Assembly (NCBI GenBank): GCA_019423755.1 | Contig: JAHZAU010000026.1 | Coordinates: 1-20,978 of the forward strand | From: Oscillospiraceae bacterium | Lineage (GTDB): Bacteria; Bacillota; Clostridia; Oscillospirales; Ruminococcaceae | Reading direction: 5' to 3' | Length of the DNA: 20,978 nt | Shown here: positions 12,804 through 20,695 of the stretch, piece after piece | Layout: each line of letters starts with the position of its first letter | How positions within the stretch are numbered: the first letter of the stretch is position 1 | Program-made: the position numbers and the translations under genes | The notes under the pieces: generated by a model | The model's database searches: none | What the model saw: the letters and a program-made list of their open reading frames with translations, nothing else | What the model was told of the DNA's origin: nothing

Positions 12804-14138
12804 ATGTCTGCCCGTCCGATTATCGCGGTGGTGGGCCGCCCCAACGTGGGAAAATCCACCCTGTTCAATAAGCTCATCGGCCAGCGCCTCTCCATTGTGG
12901 AGGACACCCCCGGCGTGACCCGTGACCGCATCTACGCCCCCTGCGAGTGGCGCAACCACGAGGTGATGCTGGTGGATACCGGCGGTATCGAGCCGCATTC
13001 CGACGATATCATCCTCTCCCAGATGCGCCGTCAGGCCCAGCTTGCCATCGACAGCGCCCAGGTGATCATCCTGGTGGTGGATATGAAGTCCGGCATCACC
13101 GCCAACGACGCCGACGTCGCCACCATGCTGCAGAAAAGCGGCAAGCCGGTGGTGCTCTGCGTCAACAAATGCGACCAGATCGGCGACCCGCCGCCGGAAT
13201 TTTACGAGTTTTACAACCTGGGTCTGGGCGACCCGGTGGCCGTTTCCTCGGTACACGGTCACGGCACCGGCGACCTGCTGGACGCGGTGTTTGAATACCT
13301 GGACTTCAGCCAGGAGGAGGAGTACGACGACGACTGCATCAAGGTAGCCATCGTCGGCCGCCCCAACGCCGGCAAGTCCTCCCTGGTCAACCGCATCGCC
13401 GGCAAAGAAGTGGCCATCGTTTCCGACATTGCCGGTACCACCCGCGACGCTACCGACACCGTGGTGGAAAACCAGTACGGCAAGTTCGTCTTTATCGACA
13501 CCGCCGGTATCCGCCGCCAGAGCAAGGTGGAGGAGAACATCGAGCGTTACAGTGTGCTGCGCTCCTACATGGCGGTAGACCGCAGCAACGTCTGCGTCAT
13601 TATGATCGACGCCACCGTGGGCTTCAGCGAGCAGGATTCCAAGATCGCCGGTTACGCCCACGAGCAGGGCAAGGCCTGCATCATCGCCATCAACAAGTGG
13701 GATGCCCTGGCGGAGAAGAACGACAAGACCATGGACGAGTTCCGCAAGAAGCTGGAAAACGACTTCTCCTTCATGCCCTACGCGCCCTTTGTGTTCATCT
13801 CGGCCAAGACCGGCCAGCGGGTGGACAAGCTCTTCCCGCTGATCCAGAAGGTGGACGCCGAAAACGCCCGCCGCATCACCACCGGCATGCTCAACGATAT
13901 GCTCAGCTATGCCACCGCCCGGGTGCAGCCGCCGTCCGACAAGGGCCGCCGCCTGAAGATCTACTACATGACCCAGATCACCACCCGTCCGCCTACCTTC
14001 GCCAGCTTTGTCAACCGCGCGGACCTGTTCCACTTCTCCTATCAGCGTTACCTGGAAAACCAGATCCGGGAAAACTTCGGCTTTGAAGGGACCCCCATCC
14101 GCATGGTCATCCGGGAAAAAGGCGACAAACCCAAATAA
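12804..14138 (+). CDS. der: Ribosome assembly GTPase Der (EngA)
   Basis: An essential double-GTPase that acts in 50S subunit maturation. The 444-aa protein has two tandem G domains and a KH-like C-terminus. G domain 1 has GRPNVGKST (11-19), DTPGVTRDR, DTGG and NKCD. G domain 2 has GRPNAGKSS (185-193), AGTTRD, DTAGI and NKWD. The C-terminal KH-like domain (about 350-444) ends GDKPK. The ATG at 12804 follows a weak AAGAG site. The GTG at 12795 in the same frame lies in that site. It sits 67 nt after the DUF512 gene, in the same direction, with no clear promoter between, so it probably shares a transcript with it. Confidence 0.98.
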   Translation: MSARPIIAVVGRPNVGKSTLFNKLIGQRLSIVEDTPGVTRDRIYAPCEWRNHEVMLVDTGGIEPHSDDIILSQMRRQAQLAIDSAQVIILVVDMKSGITANDADVATMLQKSGKPVVLCVNKCDQIGDPPPEFYEFYNLGLGDPVAVSSVHGHGTGDLLDAVFEYLDFSQEEEYDDDCIKVAIVGRPNAGKSSLVNRIAGKEVAIVSDIAGTTRDATDTVVENQYGKFVFIDTAGIRRQSKVEENIERYSVLRSYMAVDRSNVCVIMIDATVGFSEQDSKIAGYAHEQGKACIIAINKWDALAEKNDKTMDEFRKKLENDFSFMPYAPFVFISAKTGQRVDKLFPLIQKVDAENARRITTGMLNDMLSYATARVQPPSDKGRRLKIYYMTQITTRPPTFASFVNRADLFHFSYQRYLENQIRENFGFEGTPIRMVIREKGDKPK

Positions 14139-14143
14139 CCCTC

Positions 14144-14172
14144 TTGCAATTTTGTGAAACAGTTGATACAAT
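14144..14172 (+). promoter_or_regulatory. Promoter of plsY
   Basis: TTGCAA (14144-14149), 17-bp spacer, TACAAT (14167-14172), directly after the der stop codon. It suggests that lipid genes can be expressed apart from der. Confidence 0.68.
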
Positions 14173-14209
14173 AGCAAGGAACAAATTTGCGGAAGGATCG
14201 AGCAATCTC

Positions 14210-14878
14210 ATGAATCAGACGATATTGGCCTCTTTGCTGGCGGCAGTGATCGCCTATCTGCTGGGGAGCATCAGCTTTGCGGTGCTGGTGTCCCGCCTGC
14301 TCGCCAAGGACGACGTGCGAAAATACGGCAGCAACAATGCCGGTATGACCAATATGCTCCGGGTGTACGGCAAGGGCCCGGCGGCGCTGACCCTGCTGGG
14401 GGACTTCTTCAAAGGGGTGGCGGCGGTGCTCATCGGACGCTGGCTCTTTGCCCTGTTTGGGGTGGAGCTGTTTGACGGCGGCTGCCTGGCCGGCTTCTTT
14501 GCCCTGCTGGGGCACCTGTACCCGGTGTACTTCGGCTTCCGCGGCGGAAAAGGGGTGCTGACCTCTCTGGGCATCATGCTCATCATCAACCCGATGGTCT
14601 TTGCCATCCTGCTGGTGGTGTTTTTGCCGGTGCTGTTTATCACCCGCATCGTTTCGCTGGTGTCGGTGACCGGCGCCCTGCTGTATCCGCTGGTCACCCT
14701 TCTGGTGGACATGGCCCAGCAGAAGGACCCGGTGTTCGACGTGCTGTTCGCGGCGCTGTTTTCGGTCATCGTCATCTGGAAGCACCGCTCCAACATTAAG
14801 CGGCTGCTCAACGGCACCGAAAAGCGCATCGGCGGGCAGAAGCCCCTTTGCCAACAGAACAACGAAAGCCAGCAGTAA
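14210..14878 (+). CDS. plsY: Acyl-phosphate:glycerol-3-phosphate acyltransferase PlsY
   Basis: An integral membrane enzyme transferring the acyl group of acyl-phosphate (made by PlsX) to glycerol-3-phosphate, the first committed step of phosphatidic acid synthesis in Firmicutes. The 222-aa protein has several hydrophobic helices and the three PlsY loop motifs: GSNNAGMTNMLRVYGK (40-55, in place of the usual GSGNPGATN), GDFFKG (64-69) and FRGGKGVLT (110-118). The ATG at 14210 gives a first residue run typical of a membrane helix; AAGGA lies 12 nt upstream, a little far. Its neighbour gpsA makes the glycerol-3-phosphate it uses. A terminator hairpin follows. Confidence 0.96.
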   Translation: MNQTILASLLAAVIAYLLGSISFAVLVSRLLAKDDVRKYGSNNAGMTNMLRVYGKGPAALTLLGDFFKGVAAVLIGRWLFALFGVELFDGGCLAGFFALLGHLYPVYFGFRGGKGVLTSLGIMLIINPMVFAILLVVFLPVLFITRIVSLVSVTGALLYPLVTLLVDMAQQKDPVFDVLFAALFSVIVIWKHRSNIKRLLNGTEKRIGGQKPLCQQNNESQQ

Positions 14879-14889
14879 GCGGCAAAATC

Positions 14890-14922
14890 AAACAGGCGGG
14901 CCCCGGCGGCCGGCCTGTTTTT
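14890..14922 (+). terminator. Terminator after plsY
   Basis: Stem AAACAGGC (14890-14897) pairs with GCCTGTTT (14913-14920) and continues through one G/G mismatch to a GGCC/GGCC inner stem. The T run at 14918-14922 is five long. It lies between plsY and gpsA. Confidence 0.85.
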
Positions 14923-14946
14923 GCTTGGAAAAGGCTGGATAAGGGC

Positions 14947-14975
14947 TTGCATTGCGGCCCAAGACGGGGTATCAT
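14947..14975 (+). promoter_or_regulatory. Promoter of gpsA
   Basis: TTGCAT (14947-14952), 17-bp spacer, TATCAT (14970-14975). The -10 overlaps an ATG at 14974, so that codon cannot start translation of a transcript made here. This supports the ATG at 15010. Confidence 0.65.
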
Positions 14976-15009
14976 GAAGAAAAAGACTGCGACGAAATGG
15001 GGTTTTGCT

Positions 15010-16053
15010 ATGGCACAGGAAGCCAAACAAACAGCAGCAGTAACGGTATTGGGAGCGGGCGGCTTTGGCACCGCTTTGGCCATGCAGGCGCACGCCTGCG
15101 GGCACCGGGTGAGCCTTTGGTCCCACCGGACGGAGGAGGCCCAGCGCCTGGACCGGGAGCGGGAACAGCCTAAGCTTCTGCCGGGGGTGCGCATCCCCGG
15201 GGAGATCACCATCACCGATGACATCGCCTGCGTCCGGGGCAGCCGCCTGGTGATCTTGGCGGTGCCGTCCTTTGCGGTGCGGGAAACTTGCCAGCGCCTG
15301 TGCCCCTATCTGGACGAAGGCGCGGTGGTGGCCTGCGTCTCCAAGGGGTTAGAGAAGGGGACCTTCAAGGACTTCTCCCAGGTGATGACCGAGGAGCTGC
15401 CCCATAACGCCAACGTGGTGCTCAGCGGACCGTCCCACGCCGAGGAAGTGGCCCGCGGGGAGGCGACCACCGTGGTGGCGGCTTCCTACGACCGGCAGGC
15501 GTCCCAGCTGGTGCAGGACCTGCTCATGGGCCCGGGCTTCCGCATCTACGTCAACGACGACGTGGTGGGGGTGGAGCTGGGCGGCGCGCTCAAAAACATC
15601 ATCGCCGTCTGTGCCGGCATCGGCGACGGGCTGGGCATCGGCGACAACGCCAAGGCGGCGCTGATGACCCGCGGCATCACCGAGATCGCCCGGCTGGGGG
15701 TGGCCATGGGCGGCCACAAAGAGACCTTCGGCGGGCTGTCCGGCATCGGCGACCTGATCGTCACCTGCAGCTCCATGCACTCCCGCAACCGGCGCTTCGG
15801 CATCCTGGTGGGGCAGGGGGTACCGGTGGAGCAGGCGCTGCAGCAGGTGGGCATGGTGGTAGAGGGCTACGCCTGTACCCAGACCGCCCACCAGCTGGCC
15901 CAGAAGATGGGGGTGGAGATGCCCATCACCGACCAGGCCTACCAGGTGCTTTACCAGGGAAAAAGCCCGGCGGACGCCCTGCGGGACCTGATGGGACGTC
16001 CCCGGCGGCACGAGTCGGAGTCCATCTGGCTGCACCAGAAAAACGAGCAGTAA
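15010..16053 (+). CDS. gpsA: NAD(P)-dependent glycerol-3-phosphate dehydrogenase
   Basis: This enzyme reduces dihydroxyacetone phosphate to sn-glycerol-3-phosphate, the backbone for phospholipids and the substrate of the neighbouring PlsY. The 347-aa protein begins with a Rossmann fold, VTVLGAGGFGTALA (11-24, GxGxxG), and has CVSKGLEKGTFKDFSQV, the SGPSHAEEVARG segment, and the catalytic-Lys helix GGALKNIIAVCAGIGDGL (K195). The length fits the 330-345 aa family norm. The start at 15010 puts 10 residues before the Rossmann strand; an in-frame ATG at 14974 sits on the promoter -10. The ribosome site is weak (GGGG 6 nt upstream), so the start is the least certain part. Confidence 0.96.
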   Translation: MAQEAKQTAAVTVLGAGGFGTALAMQAHACGHRVSLWSHRTEEAQRLDREREQPKLLPGVRIPGEITITDDIACVRGSRLVILAVPSFAVRETCQRLCPYLDEGAVVACVSKGLEKGTFKDFSQVMTEELPHNANVVLSGPSHAEEVARGEATTVVAASYDRQASQLVQDLLMGPGFRIYVNDDVVGVELGGALKNIIAVCAGIGDGLGIGDNAKAALMTRGITEIARLGVAMGGHKETFGGLSGIGDLIVTCSSMHSRNRRFGILVGQGVPVEQALQQVGMVVEGYACTQTAHQLAQKMGVEMPITDQAYQVLYQGKSPADALRDLMGRPRRHESESIWLHQKNEQ

Positions 16054-16063
16054 CCAAAACACA

Positions 16064-16101
16064 AGGCGGGGCGTACCCTTTGGGGGGAGCGCCTCGTTTT
16101 T
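16064..16101 (+). terminator. Terminator after gpsA
   Basis: Stem AGGCG (16064-16068) with CGCCT (16090-16094), an internal loop and a CCC/GGG inner pair, followed by CG and five Ts. It is less regular than the others here, and two further hairpins follow (16123-16136 and 16137-16156). Confidence 0.65.
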
Positions 16102-16184
16102 CGCGTTTTTCGGCAGGCTTCGCCGCCTTTTGGCGGAAAAGGGCGGGGCCGCTTTTGTGCAAAGCGATAAAAAAGCCGGGAGCG

Positions 16185-16214
16185 TTGGCTTTTTGGGGGA
16201 AACTGTGTTATCAT
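16185..16214 (+). promoter_or_regulatory. Promoter of the topoisomerase operon
   Basis: Extended -10 TGTTATCAT (16206-16214) with a weak -35 TTGGCT (16185-16190) at 18 bp. The leader of about 90 nt has a strong hairpin, GCCCCCG (16226-16232) with CGGGGGC (16244-16250). Confidence 0.6.
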
Positions 16215-16311
16215 TAAAATAATACGCCCCCGCCCGGCAAGGACGGGGGCTGCGGCCTGCCCCGGCGACCCCGGCGGCCCGGCACGCATTACCAGGACAC
16301 GGAGGTTTTTC

Positions 16312-18306
16312 ATGGCAAGCAAAAAACATCAGGAATATGGCAATGAGAGTATCTCCTCCCTGAAAGGGGCGGACCGGGTACGAAAACGCCCCGGGGTCAT
16401 CTTTGGCTCCGACGGCCTGGAAGGCTGCGAACATTCGGTGTTCGAGATCCTTTCCAACTCCATCGACGAGGCCAGAGAGGGCTTCGGCAGCCGCATCATC
16501 GTCACCAAGTTTTTGGACGATTCCATCCAGGTGGAGGACTTCGGCCGGGGTATCCCGGTGGACTACAACCCCAAGGAGGAGCGCTACAACTGGGAGCTGG
16601 TGTTCTGTGAGCTGTACGCCGGCGGCAAGTACAACACCAACAACGGCGAAAGCTACGAGTACTCCCTGGGGCTCAACGGCCTGGGTTCCTGTGCGACCCA
16701 GTATTCCTCGGAGTATTTTGACGTACAGATTTTCCGAGACGGATATGAATACAACCTGCATTTTGAAAAGGGCAAAAACGTGGGCGGCCTTTCCCGCAAG
16801 GAATCGGGTCGCCGCCAGACCGGCAGCCGCCAGCGCTGGAAGCCGGACCTGGAAGTCTTCACCGACATCGCCATCCCGGACGACTTTTTCCGCAACGTGC
16901 TCAAGCGCCAGGCGGTGGTCAACAAGGGCCTGAGCTTCATCCTGCGGCTGGAACAGCCGGACGGCAGCTTTGCTGAGGAAACCTTCCTTTACGAAAACGG
17001 TATCACCGACTATGTGGGCGAGATCGCCGGCGACCAGAGCCTGACCACCATCCAGTATTGGGAGACCGAGCAGCGGGGCCGCGACCGCGCCGACAAGGAC
17101 GAGTACAAGGTCAAGCTGTCGGTGGCGTTCTGCTTCTCCAACCGGGTGAAGTTTTTGGAGTATTACCACAACTCCTCCCCGCTGGAATACGGCGGCTCCC
17201 CGGAAAAGGCGGTGAAGCAGGCTTTCGTTTCCAAGATCGACGCCTACCTGAAGCAGGGCGGCAAATATCTCAAGAACGAAAGCAAGATCGCCTTCCAGGA
17301 CGTGGAGGACTGCCTGGTGCTGGTGTCCTCCTCCTTCTCCACCCAGACTTCCTACGAAAACCAGACCAAAAAGGCCATCACCAATAAATTTATCTACGAA
17401 GCCATGACCGACTTCCTCAAGCGGCAGCTGGAAGTCTATTTCATCGAAAACCCCGACGAGGCGGTGAAGATCGCCGAGCAGGTGCTGGTAAACAAGCGCA
17501 GCCGGGAAAACGCCGAAAAGACCCGCCTGAACCTGAAAAAGAAGCTGGCGGGCACCATCGACCTGTCCAACCGGGTGGAAAAATTCGTCGACTGCCGCAG
17601 CAAGGACCCGGCCGAGCGGGAGATCTACATCGTGGAGGGCGACTCGGCGCTGGGCTCCTGCAAAATGGGCCGGGACGCTCAGTTCCAGGCCATCATGCCG
17701 GTGCGGGGCAAGATCCTCAACTGCCTCAAGGCGGATTTTGACAAGATCTTTAAAAACGAGATCATTACCGACCTGCTCAAGGTACTGGGCTGCGGGGTGG
17801 AGGTGTCCTCCAAGGCAAACAAGGAGCTTTCCACCTTTAACCTGGAGGGCCTGCGCTGGAGCAAGATCGTCATCTGTACCGATGCCGACGTGGACGGCTT
17901 CCAGATCCGCACCCTCATCCTCACCATGCTCTACCGCCTGACCCCCACCCTCATCGAAAAGGGCTATGTCTACATCGCGGAATCGCCGCTGTACGAGATC
18001 ACCACCAAGGACAAGACCTACTTTGCCTACTCCGACGGCGAAAAGGCCCGCATCGCCGCCCAGCTGGACGAAAAGAAGCAGAAATACACCCTTCAGCGCT
18101 CCAAAGGTTTGGGCGAGAACGAGCCGGAGATGATGTGGCTGACCACCATGAACCCCGAGACCCGCCGCCTCATCAAGGTCACCCCCGAGGACGCCCAGGC
18201 TACCGCCGATATGTTCAGCCTGCTGCTGGGCGATAACCTGGAAGGCCGCAAGAGCTTCATCGCCGAAAACGGCGCCCGTTATCTGGACGAGGTCGATGTG
18301 TCCTGA
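16312..18306 (+). CDS. Type IIA DNA topoisomerase subunit B, divergent (ParE/GyrB-like)
   Basis: The 664-aa ATPase/TOPRIM subunit works with the following gene product to pass one DNA duplex through another using ATP. The GHKL ATPase has VRKRPG (23-28), FEILSNSIDEA with catalytic E45 and Mg-binding N49, GRGIPV and an ATP-lid GLNGLGSCA. The transducer reads STQTSYENQTK (343-353), where family members have QTK. TOPRIM has EGDSALGSCKMGRD (from E442), PVRGKILN, DADVDG (524-529), then QRSKGLGENEPE (595-606). The usual EGDSAGGSAKQGRD and GLHGVGA motifs are altered, so this is neither typical GyrB nor ParE. I read it as the extra clostridial topoisomerase seen beside a separate gyrAB. The start at 16312 follows GGAGG. 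Subunit A starts 47 nt downstream. Confidence 0.93.
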   Translation: MASKKHQEYGNESISSLKGADRVRKRPGVIFGSDGLEGCEHSVFEILSNSIDEAREGFGSRIIVTKFLDDSIQVEDFGRGIPVDYNPKEERYNWELVFCELYAGGKYNTNNGESYEYSLGLNGLGSCATQYSSEYFDVQIFRDGYEYNLHFEKGKNVGGLSRKESGRRQTGSRQRWKPDLEVFTDIAIPDDFFRNVLKRQAVVNKGLSFILRLEQPDGSFAEETFLYENGITDYVGEIAGDQSLTTIQYWETEQRGRDRADKDEYKVKLSVAFCFSNRVKFLEYYHNSSPLEYGGSPEKAVKQAFVSKIDAYLKQGGKYLKNESKIAFQDVEDCLVLVSSSFSTQTSYENQTKKAITNKFIYEAMTDFLKRQLEVYFIENPDEAVKIAEQVLVNKRSRENAEKTRLNLKKKLAGTIDLSNRVEKFVDCRSKDPAEREIYIVEGDSALGSCKMGRDAQFQAIMPVRGKILNCLKADFDKIFKNEIITDLLKVLGCGVEVSSKANKELSTFNLEGLRWSKIVICTDADVDGFQIRTLILTMLYRLTPTLIEKGYVYIAESPLYEITTKDKTYFAYSDGEKARIAAQLDEKKQKYTLQRSKGLGENEPEMMWLTTMNPETRRLIKVTPEDAQATADMFSLLLGDNLEGRKSFIAENGARYLDEVDVS

Positions 18307-18353
18307 TGGGACAATGACCCTGCCTGTTTACAAAAAGGAAAGGAACCCCTACC

Positions 18354-20591
18354 ATGGCAAAAGCGAAAAAAGCCCCCAAGCCCGCCCGCCGCTCCGGCGA
18401 CGCCAAGGCTTATATTGAAAACGCCGGGGTGGTCATCGACCAAACCATCACCGACACCCTGGAAAAAAACTATATGCCCTACGCCATGAGCGTCATCGTC
18501 TCCCGCGCGATCCCGGAGATCGACGGCTTCAAGCCTTCCCACCGCAAGCTGCTGTACACCATGTACAAGATGAACCTGCTCACCGGCGCCCGCACCAAGT
18601 CCGCCAACGTGGTAGGGCAGACCATGCGCCTGAACCCCCACGGCGACGCCGCCATCTACGAGACCATGGTCCGTCTGGCCCGGGGCAACGAAGCGCTGCT
18701 GCACCCCTATGTGGACTCCAAGGGAAACTTCGGCAAGGCGTACTCCCGGGATATGGCCTACGCGGCCTCCCGTTACACCGAGGTGAAGCTGGACCCCATC
18801 TGCGCCGAGCTGTTTTCGGACATTGACAAGGACACGGTGGAGATGGTGGACAACTACGACAATACCATGAAGGAGCCCAGCCTGCTGCCGGTGAGCTTCC
18901 CCACCGTGCTGGTCAACGCCAACACCGGTATCGCCGTGGGCATGGCTTCCTCCATCTGCCCCTTTAACCTGGAAGAGGTGTGCAACACCACCATCGAGCT
19001 GATCCGCAACCCGGACCACGATGTGGCTGCCACCCTCACCGCCCCGGATTTCCCCGGCGGCGGTCAGATCATCTATAACCCGGCGGAGATGAAGAAGATC
19101 TACAGCACCGGCCGCGGCTCCTTCCGGGTGCGGGCCCGCTATACCTACGACTCCGCCAGCAACTGCATCGACATCACCGAGATCCCGCCTACCACCACCG
19201 TGGAGGCCATTATGGACAAGGTGGTGGACCTGATCAAGCAGGGCAAGGTGCGGGAGATCTCCGATATGCGCGACGAGACCGACCTGTCCGGCCTGAAATT
19301 GACCATCGACCTGAAGCGCGCCGCCGACCCGGAAGCGGTGATGCAGAAGCTCTTCCGCTACACCCCCTTGGAGGACAGCTTCTCCTGCAACTTTAACGTC
19401 CTGGTGGGCGGTACCCCCCGGGTCATGGGGGTAAAGGAGCTGCTGGGCGAGTGGATCGCCTTCCGCAGCGAGTGCGTCAAGCGCCGGGTGTACTTCGACT
19501 TGCAGCGCAAAAAGGAAAAGCTCCACCTGCTCCAAGGCCTGGAGCGCATCCTGCTGGACATCGACAAGGCCATCGCCATCATCCGCGAGACCCAGCAGGA
19601 GCAGGAGGTGGTCCCCAACCTGATGATCGGCTTTGGCATCGACGAAAAGCAGGCCGACTATGTGGCGGAGATCAAGCTGCGCCACATCAACCAGGAATAT
19701 ATCCTCAAGCGCACCCAGGAGATCGGCCAGCTGCAGGAGGATATTGCCGACATGGAGGAGACCCTGCAAAGCCCCCGCAAGCTGCGGCAGATCCTCATCA
19801 CTGAGCTCAAGGCGGTCATCAAAAAATACGCCAAGCCCCGCCGAACCCTGCTGATCTACCAGGAGGACGTCAAGACCTTCACCGAGGAGGACACGGTGGA
19901 AAGCTACCCGGTGAACCTGTTCTTCTCCCAGGAGGGTTACTTCAAGAAGATCACCCCCCAGTCCTACCGCATGAGCGCCGACCACTACCTGAAGGAAGGC
20001 GACCGCATCATCCAGCACCAGGAGGGCAGCAACACCGACCATCTGCTCTTCTTCTCCGACCGGGGCCAGGTATACAAAAGCCGGGCCAGCGAGTTCGAGG
20101 ATACCAAGGCCAGCGTCCTGGGGGACTTTGTCCCCGCCCGCCTGGGCATGGAGGAGGGGGAGAGCGCCCGCTTTATGGTGGTCACGCCGGACTACGAAGG
20201 CTTCCTGCTCTTCTTCTTTGAAAACGGCAAGGTAGCCAAGGTGCCGCTGCGCTCCTACGAGACCAAGACCAACCGCCGCAAGCTGCTCAAGGCCTACTCC
20301 GACCGCTCCCCGCTGGTGAGCGTGGTTTCCATGCGCCAGGAGGGTCTGGTGCGGGTGGATTCCAGCTGCGGACGCATCCTGCTGTTTGACAGCGGCCTGC
20401 TTACCGCCAAGACCACCAAGGACACCCAGGGCGTCCAGGTGATGACCCTGAAAAAAGGCGCCCATGTCTGCGCTGCCCAGGTTTACGAGCCCGGCAGCCT
20501 GGAGGAGGAACACCGCTACCAGGCGGCGGCCCTGCCGTCCCGAGGCGGTATCCCCAAAGCGCCCCAGCAGCTGTCGCTGGAAAGCTTATAA
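18354..20591 (+). CDS. Type IIA DNA topoisomerase subunit A, divergent (ParC/GyrA-like)
   Basis: The 745-aa DNA-cleaving subunit is partner of the gene before it. The winged-helix core has EIDGFKPSHRKLLYTM (55-70), the quinolone-region segment HGDAAIYETM (96-105) and the catalytic pair R140-Y141 in ASRYTEVKLDPI. Tower and coiled-coil segments follow, with a long amphipathic helix around 390-480. The C-terminal part (from about 521) contains beta-pinwheel-like repeats (GYFKKI, GQVYK, GKVAKV, GRILLF) but no GyrA box of the QRRGGKG type. It is therefore more like a relaxing/decatenating Topo IV than a gyrase (inference). The length is closer to ParC than GyrA. The ATG at 18354 follows AAGGAAAGGA. 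A strong terminator closes the operon. Confidence 0.94.
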   Translation: MAKAKKAPKPARRSGDAKAYIENAGVVIDQTITDTLEKNYMPYAMSVIVSRAIPEIDGFKPSHRKLLYTMYKMNLLTGARTKSANVVGQTMRLNPHGDAAIYETMVRLARGNEALLHPYVDSKGNFGKAYSRDMAYAASRYTEVKLDPICAELFSDIDKDTVEMVDNYDNTMKEPSLLPVSFPTVLVNANTGIAVGMASSICPFNLEEVCNTTIELIRNPDHDVAATLTAPDFPGGGQIIYNPAEMKKIYSTGRGSFRVRARYTYDSASNCIDITEIPPTTTVEAIMDKVVDLIKQGKVREISDMRDETDLSGLKLTIDLKRAADPEAVMQKLFRYTPLEDSFSCNFNVLVGGTPRVMGVKELLGEWIAFRSECVKRRVYFDLQRKKEKLHLLQGLERILLDIDKAIAIIRETQQEQEVVPNLMIGFGIDEKQADYVAEIKLRHINQEYILKRTQEIGQLQEDIADMEETLQSPRKLRQILITELKAVIKKYAKPRRTLLIYQEDVKTFTEEDTVESYPVNLFFSQEGYFKKITPQSYRMSADHYLKEGDRIIQHQEGSNTDHLLFFSDRGQVYKSRASEFEDTKASVLGDFVPARLGMEEGESARFMVVTPDYEGFLLFFFENGKVAKVPLRSYETKTNRRKLLKAYSDRSPLVSVVSMRQEGLVRVDSSCGRILLFDSGLLTAKTTKDTQGVQVMTLKKGAHVCAAQVYEPGSLEEEHRYQAAALPSRGGIPKAPQQLSLESL

Positions 20592-20604
20592 CCGCAAAAC
20601 AAAA

Positions 20605-20650
20605 CGCCGCCCGTCCTTCCCCAAAGCGAGAAGGGCGGGGGCGCTTTTTT
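20605..20650 (+). terminator. Terminator of the topoisomerase operon
   Basis: A 13-bp stem (20605-20618 with 20631-20643, one bulged G, one T-G wobble), 12-nt loop, then C and six Ts (20645-20650). Confidence 0.92.
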
Positions 20651-20662
20651 GTTTTTGGGCAG

Positions 20663-20693
20663 AAAAAAACCGCCCCCCGTTGCCGGGGAGCGG
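20663..20693 (-). terminator. Terminator of rnpB
   Basis: Minus strand: a 10-bp stem with one wobble (plus 684-693 with 670-679 of 20,000), loop GCAA, followed by seven Ts (plus 20663-20669). It lies only 12 nt from the end of the opposing terminator. Confidence 0.92.
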
Positions 20694-20695
20694 CA

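Noticed and set aside
12648..14177. Minus-strand frame opposite der (509 codons)
   Set aside because: Shadow of der; no start signal and no recognisable domain.
18279..20513. Minus-strand frame opposite the topoisomerase A gene (744 codons)
   Set aside because: Shadow frame of an unambiguous gene.
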